Origin: Desulfobulbus sp.
GTDB lineage: Bacteria; Desulfobacterota; Desulfobulbia; Desulfobulbales; Desulfobulbaceae
Reading direction: 5' to 3'
NCBI GenBank assembly: GCA_030600525.1
Contig: JAUVLX010000142.1
Location: 1-8,556, forward strand
Length of the DNA stretch: 8,556 nucleotides
In this document: positions 5,979 to 8,556 of the stretch, one piece after another
Layout of the letters: each line of letters opens with the position of its first letter
Position numbering within the stretch: the stretch's first letter is position 1
Program-made: the position numbers and the translations under genes
Notes under the pieces: generated by a model
Seen by the model: the letters and a program-made list of their open reading frames with translations, nothing else
Told to the model about the DNA's origin: nothing
Databases searched by the model: none

Positions 5979-7250
5979 CTAGTCAGCCTGTTCTTCGACC
6001 TGTTTAAGGATAAGCCCGCCGATTATAAAGAGGGCCAAAATACATAACAGCCCCCATCTGGTGTCGCCTGTCAAACGGCCAACAAGGCCCATTAAGAAAG
6101 GTCCGCTGATTGCGGCAAATTTACCAAAGACATTGTAAAATCCAAAAAATTCTGCACTTTGTTTTGCAGGGACCAGTTTTCCGTAATAACTTCTGCTGAG
6201 CGCCTGGATACCGCCCATGGAAGAGGCAACTAAAAAGGCAATACACCAGAAGGTTGCGGTTTTCCAGAAAAGATTGTGTATATCAGGGAGGACGAAAGCA
6301 AGCAGGGTGACTAGGATGTAGACACTGATACCTGCAAGCAACATGGTTTTAGTAGAGAAATGTTCGGCAAGTCTGCCGTACAGCAAGGTAAAAGGAAAGG
6401 CCACAATCTGGATGAAAAGTAACACAAGAATCAACATCGTTGGTCCGAAGCCAAGGTCGCTGCCATAGGCGGTTGACATGCTGATAATCGTACCGACACC
6501 ATCGATGTAGAAAAAATAGGCGCTTAAAAAAAGGAAAATCTGTCGATGACGGCGGATTTGACGAAATGTTCGAGTCAGGCGTTTAAAACTATCTGTTACT
6601 GCTGCTGCAACCGGTGGAAGGTAATGGGTTTGGCGGAGGTGCCTTAAAGCAGGTACAGAAAGCAGCAACCACCATAGGGCGACGATCACAAATCCTATTT
6701 TTGTTTCCCGCGGCGGTAAGCCTCCTGTGGCATCAGTACCGTGTAATATCAGGCCGATAATGGCAAGAAAAGGGACCACGCTGCCTATATAGCCCCAAGC
6801 AAATCCTCTTGCAGAAATACTATCCATTTTTTGGGGAGAGGTGACATCTGTGAGGAAGGCATCATAGAAAAGGTTTGCCCCAGCCCAACCGACCCGAGCA
6901 CCTATAAAAAGGATCAGGCAGAGGAGCCATTGTCCCTCCTGTATAAAGGGTAGGCCCAGGGTAAAGATGAGACCGAGGAACAGAAAAGAGGTGAAAAATA
7001 TTTTTTTTCTGTCGCGGTAATCCGCTAACGCACCCAGGGCTGGAGCGAGCAGGGCCAGAATGAGTGACGCTGCAGAATTGGCGAAACCCCAGTTGGCCGT
7101 AGCCACCGCATCCGTTTGCCCTGCTGCGGCAAACTCTTTAAAAAACAACGGCATGATGGCGGTAACCATCACCAGGACAAAGGCCGAGTTACCGACATCG
7201 TAGAGTATCCAGCTACGTTCTTCTCGTGTAATTCTCAGTTTTTTCGTCAT
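5979..7250 (-). CDS. MFS transporter, Atg22/UMF1 family
   Basis: This 423-residue, twelve-helix inner-membrane protein has the usual length of bacterial UMF1-type major facilitator proteins, which resemble the yeast vacuolar effluxer Atg22. Diagnostic patches are YDVGNSAF at residues 17-24 (usually YDWANSAF), the MFS loop 2-3 motif GALADYRDRKK at 73-83, FYDAFLTDV at 128-136, SARGFAWGYIG at 146-156, FFYIDGVGTI at 246-255, GGIQALSRS at 346-354 and EFFGFYNVFGK at 367-377. A positively charged central loop (KRLTRTFRQIRRHRQ) separates the two six-helix halves, as is typical. Substrates of bacterial members are mostly unassigned; amino-acid or metabolite export is the usual suggestion. The ATG start lacks a strong Shine-Dalgarno sequence (AGAC nearby), but the following MTKKLRITREERSW fits the family's N-terminus. 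The channel gene follows 216 bases downstream on the same strand, beyond the palindrome, so co-transcription is uncertain. Confidence 0.93.
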   Translation of the reverse strand: MTKKLRITREERSWILYDVGNSAFVLVMVTAIMPLFFKEFAAAGQTDAVATANWGFANSAASLILALLAPALGALADYRDRKKIFFTSFLFLGLIFTLGLPFIQEGQWLLCLILFIGARVGWAGANLFYDAFLTDVTSPQKMDSISARGFAWGYIGSVVPFLAIIGLILHGTDATGGLPPRETKIGFVIVALWWLLLSVPALRHLRQTHYLPPVAAAVTDSFKRLTRTFRQIRRHRQIFLFLSAYFFYIDGVGTIISMSTAYGSDLGFGPTMLILVLLFIQIVAFPFTLLYGRLAEHFSTKTMLLAGISVYILVTLLAFVLPDIHNLFWKTATFWCIAFLVASSMGGIQALSRSYYGKLVPAKQSAEFFGFYNVFGKFAAISGPFLMGLVGRLTGDTRWGLLCILALFIIGGLILKQVEEQAD

Positions 7251-7294
7251 AAATTGTCTATATGGTTGGTTACTCTTACCCCTGATTGCTCATA

Positions 7295-7373
7295 AACATT
7301 GTGTCTCTTTGTTCAATGCCACACAATTTCATGTTGAGCAAAGTCACATGGAGTTACAAATTCCCACAATGTT
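7295..7373. repeat. Nested inverted repeats
   Basis: AACATTGTG (7295-7303) is perfectly inverted as CACAATGTT (7365-7373). Inside it, CTTTGTTCAATG (starting 7307) can pair with CATGTTGAGCAAAG (ending 7342) with one G-U wobble and a two-base bulge. A nested imperfect palindrome recalls, at smaller scale, the element at 5796-5940, though the sequences differ. It may be a decayed mobile repeat, a regulatory RNA hairpin or operator-like sites upstream of the transporter. The function is unknown. Confidence 0.45.
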
Positions 7374-7475
7374 CATCAACGGGTTAATGATGTTATTTTG
7401 TGCGTTCGTGCAGTACTGTGATTTGTTTGAGTGATATGGCTGTATGATTAAAGGTAATCATACAATTTCACGTTG
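7321..7475. repeat. Degenerate direct repeat pair
   Basis: ACACAATTTCATGTTG (7321-7336) and ATACAATTTCACGTTG (7460-7475) match at 14 of 16 positions, with starts 139 bases apart. They could be two copies of a regulator binding site or ends of a decayed element; one abuts the perfect hairpin. The match is long enough to note but could arise by chance in AT-rich DNA. Confidence 0.4.
7441..7464. repeat. Perfect 10-bp hairpin
   Basis: TGTATGATTA (7441-7450) and TAATCATACA (7455-7464) are perfect inverted repeats around AAGG. There is no T-run on the plus side (ATTTCACG follows) and no obvious one on the minus side, so it is not a classic terminator. A dyad of this size in a divergent promoter region may be an operator for a dimeric regulator acting on the transporter, the YgjV/GSCFA genes or both. 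Confidence 0.5.
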
Positions 7476-7511
7476 CTGATATGGTATCTTGCCAAAAAGA
7501 GGGCTATTAAT

Positions 7512-7518
7512 AAAGGAG
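7512..7518 (+). promoter_or_regulatory. Strong Shine-Dalgarno before the small ORF
   Basis: AAAGGAG, 8 bases before the ATG at 7527, is near the ideal anti-16S complement. It is the main reason for considering the 26-codon ORF real, since no other start codon lies at suitable spacing. Confidence 0.45.
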
Positions 7519-7526
7519 CATTAACC

Positions 7527-7607
7527 ATGTGCGGCATGATTGATCACTACCTGCATCGATTTGCGCAACTACCAGCTGATATCGTTCATTCGGTTGATTT
7601 TGCTTGA
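7527..7607 (+). CDS. Possible 26-residue small protein
   Basis: An ATG at 7527 follows AAAGGAG (7512-7518) with an 8-base spacer, the best Shine-Dalgarno sequence in the window. It reads MCGMIDHYLHRF and ends with SVDFA before a TGA at 7605. It has one cysteine and an amphipathic-looking middle, and I recognise no family. After the TGA the frame stays open for 54 more codons to a TAA at 7770, overlapping the start of the next gene. This could reflect an in-frame UGA, a decayed longer gene or coincidence. It may be a leader peptide or small protein upstream of the YgjV-like gene, whose own start lacks a clear ribosome binding site. Evidence is limited to the ribosome binding site and position. 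Confidence 0.35.
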   Translation: MCGMIDHYLHRFAQLPADIVHSVDFA

Positions 7608-7698
7608 ACAGGGAAAAAAGAGTACGCTGGGTTGTTTGTTGTTTCATCTACTGGAGATAACAGTTGGGAAAGAATTTTGTTTATTGTGTTGATACGCC

Positions 7699-8217
7699 AT
7701 GACACCTTTTATATTGTCGCAGATATTGGTCGGGATGGCGATATGTACAGACCTGCTTTCTTTCCAAGGTAAAGAGAGAAAACATATACTTGGTTGCCTG
7801 ATCATTTCTTCGTCCCTCATTTCCCTCCATTTTGTTTTGCTGGAGCATTGGACCGCTGCAGGGCTAGGGCTTCTTGCAGGAGTGCGATTTGTGACCAGTT
7901 ATTTTACGACCTCAAAGAAGGCAATGTCGTTTTTTGTCTGTTGCTCGCTACTCATGGGGATCGGTACGTATAGCGGGGTGCTTAGTTTGCTCAGTTGTAC
8001 CGGCGCAATTTGCAATACTGTGGGATCGTTTTGCAGTACGGATCGTCGCATGCGTGAAATGTTGTTTCTGGGTACCGGCTTCTGGCTGATGCATAATGTT
8101 CTTGCCGATTCCCCCACCGCTGTACTTCTTGAATGTCTTTTTCTCAGCAGTAATATAGTCGGTTATTACCGCTACTATATTGCTCGCACTCCTCGAGTCG
8201 GGACCTTTCCCCAGTGA
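7699..8217 (+). CDS. YgjV-family inner-membrane protein
   Basis: This is a 172-residue, highly hydrophobic protein with about five or six predicted membrane helices. The N-terminal SQILVGMAICTDLLSFQGK, the LHFVLL segment at 43-48, the arginine of GVRFVTSYF (about residue 63) and the late hydrophobic segment around GFWLMHN match what I know of the YgjV family (Imp-YgjV), whose members are of similar length and whose function is unknown. The ATG at 7699 is the first possible in that frame because a TGA lies at 7690-7692. It has no good Shine-Dalgarno sequence (GTGTTGATACGCC upstream), so initiation may be weak or coupled to the small ORF before it. The GSCFA gene follows 21 bases after the stop, so the two are likely co-transcribed. 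The family assignment is by motif recall, not a search. Confidence 0.8.
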   Translation: MTPFILSQILVGMAICTDLLSFQGKERKHILGCLIISSSLISLHFVLLEHWTAAGLGLLAGVRFVTSYFTTSKKAMSFFVCCSLLMGIGTYSGVLSLLSCTGAICNTVGSFCSTDRRMREMLFLGTGFWLMHNVLADSPTAVLLECLFLSSNIVGYYRYYIARTPRVGTFPQ

Positions 8218-8228
8218 AAATAATGTTT

Positions 8229-8232
8229 GGAG
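8229..8232 (+). promoter_or_regulatory. Shine-Dalgarno of the GSCFA gene
   Basis: GGAG with six bases to the ATG at 8239 fixes the start of the partial gene. It contrasts with the neighbouring YgjV-like gene, which has no comparable site. Confidence 0.7.
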
Positions 8233-8238
8233 TTAGGC

Positions 8239-8556
8239 ATGGCACGTTCTGAGGTACATCCTTTTCATAATTTTTTACCGTGGCAGGTCTGGCCGGGGTC
8301 GTATAAAAATCCTCCAGTGGACGGTAATTTCCCCTGTCCTAATGATATAACTCTGCGGATAGATAAAGAAACGGCCATTGTCTCCATGGGCTCCTGTTTT
8401 GCCCGTGAGATTAAGAAGGTTCTGGTGCAGCAAGAGTACAATTATATCGTGGAAGAGCGTGATAATCCTGCCTCAGCCCATGTAAGTGCGGCATGGGAAC
8501 GCACCTATAACACGTTTTCCATGCGGCAGATTTTTGCCTATACGTTTTCCCGTTTT
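8239..8556 (+). CDS. GSCFA-domain protein, 3' partial
   Basis: The first 106 codons are present and the gene runs off the window. GGAG (8229-8232), six bases before the ATG, is a good ribosome binding site. Residues 51-55 are the signature GSCFA, in VSMGSCFAREIKK, and residues 86-101 read WERTYNTFSMRQIFAY, which also fits the family's conserved W-E-R-x-Y-N-T followed by R-Q. GSCFA proteins have an SGNH-hydrolase-like fold, and the Ser of the signature is thought to correspond to the catalytic Ser. Their substrates are mostly unassigned, and some members sit in polysaccharide or capsule loci. There is no signal peptide in the visible part (MARSEVHPFHNFLPWQVWPG), so a cytoplasmic location is likely. 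The upstream YgjV-like membrane protein is probably in the same operon. Confidence 0.88.
   Translation, partial: MARSEVHPFHNFLPWQVWPGSYKNPPVDGNFPCPNDITLRIDKETAIVSMGSCFAREIKKVLVQQEYNYIVEERDNPASAHVSAAWERTYNTFSMRQIFAYTFSRF

Larger units (their letters stand above)
7251..7526. other. Divergent intergenic region with repeats
   Basis: This region lies between the start of the minus-strand transporter and the first plus-strand start codon, so promoters for both directions should be here. No convincing -35/-10 pair could be chosen. It contains the inverted repeat around 7295-7373, the perfect hairpin at 7441-7464 and a degenerate direct repeat, described separately. No ORF of note is present. Confidence 0.55.

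Noticed and set aside
7605..7772. Selenoprotein read through the UGA at 7605
   Set aside because: No convincing SECIS hairpin was seen after the UGA, no redox motif surrounds it, and the extension overlaps a real gene in another frame.

Overview
The window carries six convincing protein genes, one degenerate gene remnant and several strongly structured non-coding stretches. No gene fixes the taxonomy. A very large SNF2-type ATPase, an Atg22/UMF1-like transporter, a YbiO-like channel and a GSCFA protein, with loosely packed intergenic regions, would suit a Gram-negative, possibly a deltaproteobacterium (Desulfobacterota). That placement is an inference of low to moderate strength. No plasmid, phage, CRISPR, tRNA or rRNA gene was recognised.

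Left part (1-3311, plus strand). The window opens inside a SNF2-family ATPase/helicase gene whose 5' end lies outside; its complete two-lobed motor is present. It is followed by 442 bases without a convincing gene. These hold a cluster of strong hairpins, including an 8-bp-closed three-way junction and an alternative GC hairpin that would compete with it, so a structured RNA or mRNA leader is possible. Next comes a small acidic 80-residue protein of unknown function with a good ribosome binding site. The following 313-base gap contains a possible terminator and the broken remains of a response-regulator receiver domain, whose phosphoacceptor-Asp and MPKMGG region is still readable.

Middle (3312-7250, minus strand). 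A large YbiO-like MscS mechanosensitive channel and an Atg22/UMF1-type MFS transporter are read in the same direction. Between them lies a striking imperfect palindrome of about 145 bases with a near-perfect 19-bp outer arm and a perfect 15-bp inner arm. It looks like a miniature inverted-repeat element or a very strong RNA hairpin. The extended TTG start of the channel lies inside this palindrome, so the ATG at 5762 is preferred.

Right part (7251-8556, plus strand). A 276-base divergent intergenic region holds a perfect 10-bp hairpin, a 9-bp inverted repeat and a degenerate direct repeat. A possible 26-codon small ORF with a strong Shine-Dalgarno sequence follows, then a YgjV-family membrane protein and, 21 bases later, the first 106 codons of a GSCFA-domain protein. 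The last two probably form an operon.

Functionally the window is a mixed housekeeping/accessory segment: a chromatin-type ATPase, osmotic-stress release, metabolite transport and envelope-associated proteins. I see no coherent multi-gene novel system. The unexplained signals are the two structured non-coding regions, the orphan small proteins and the receiver remnant.
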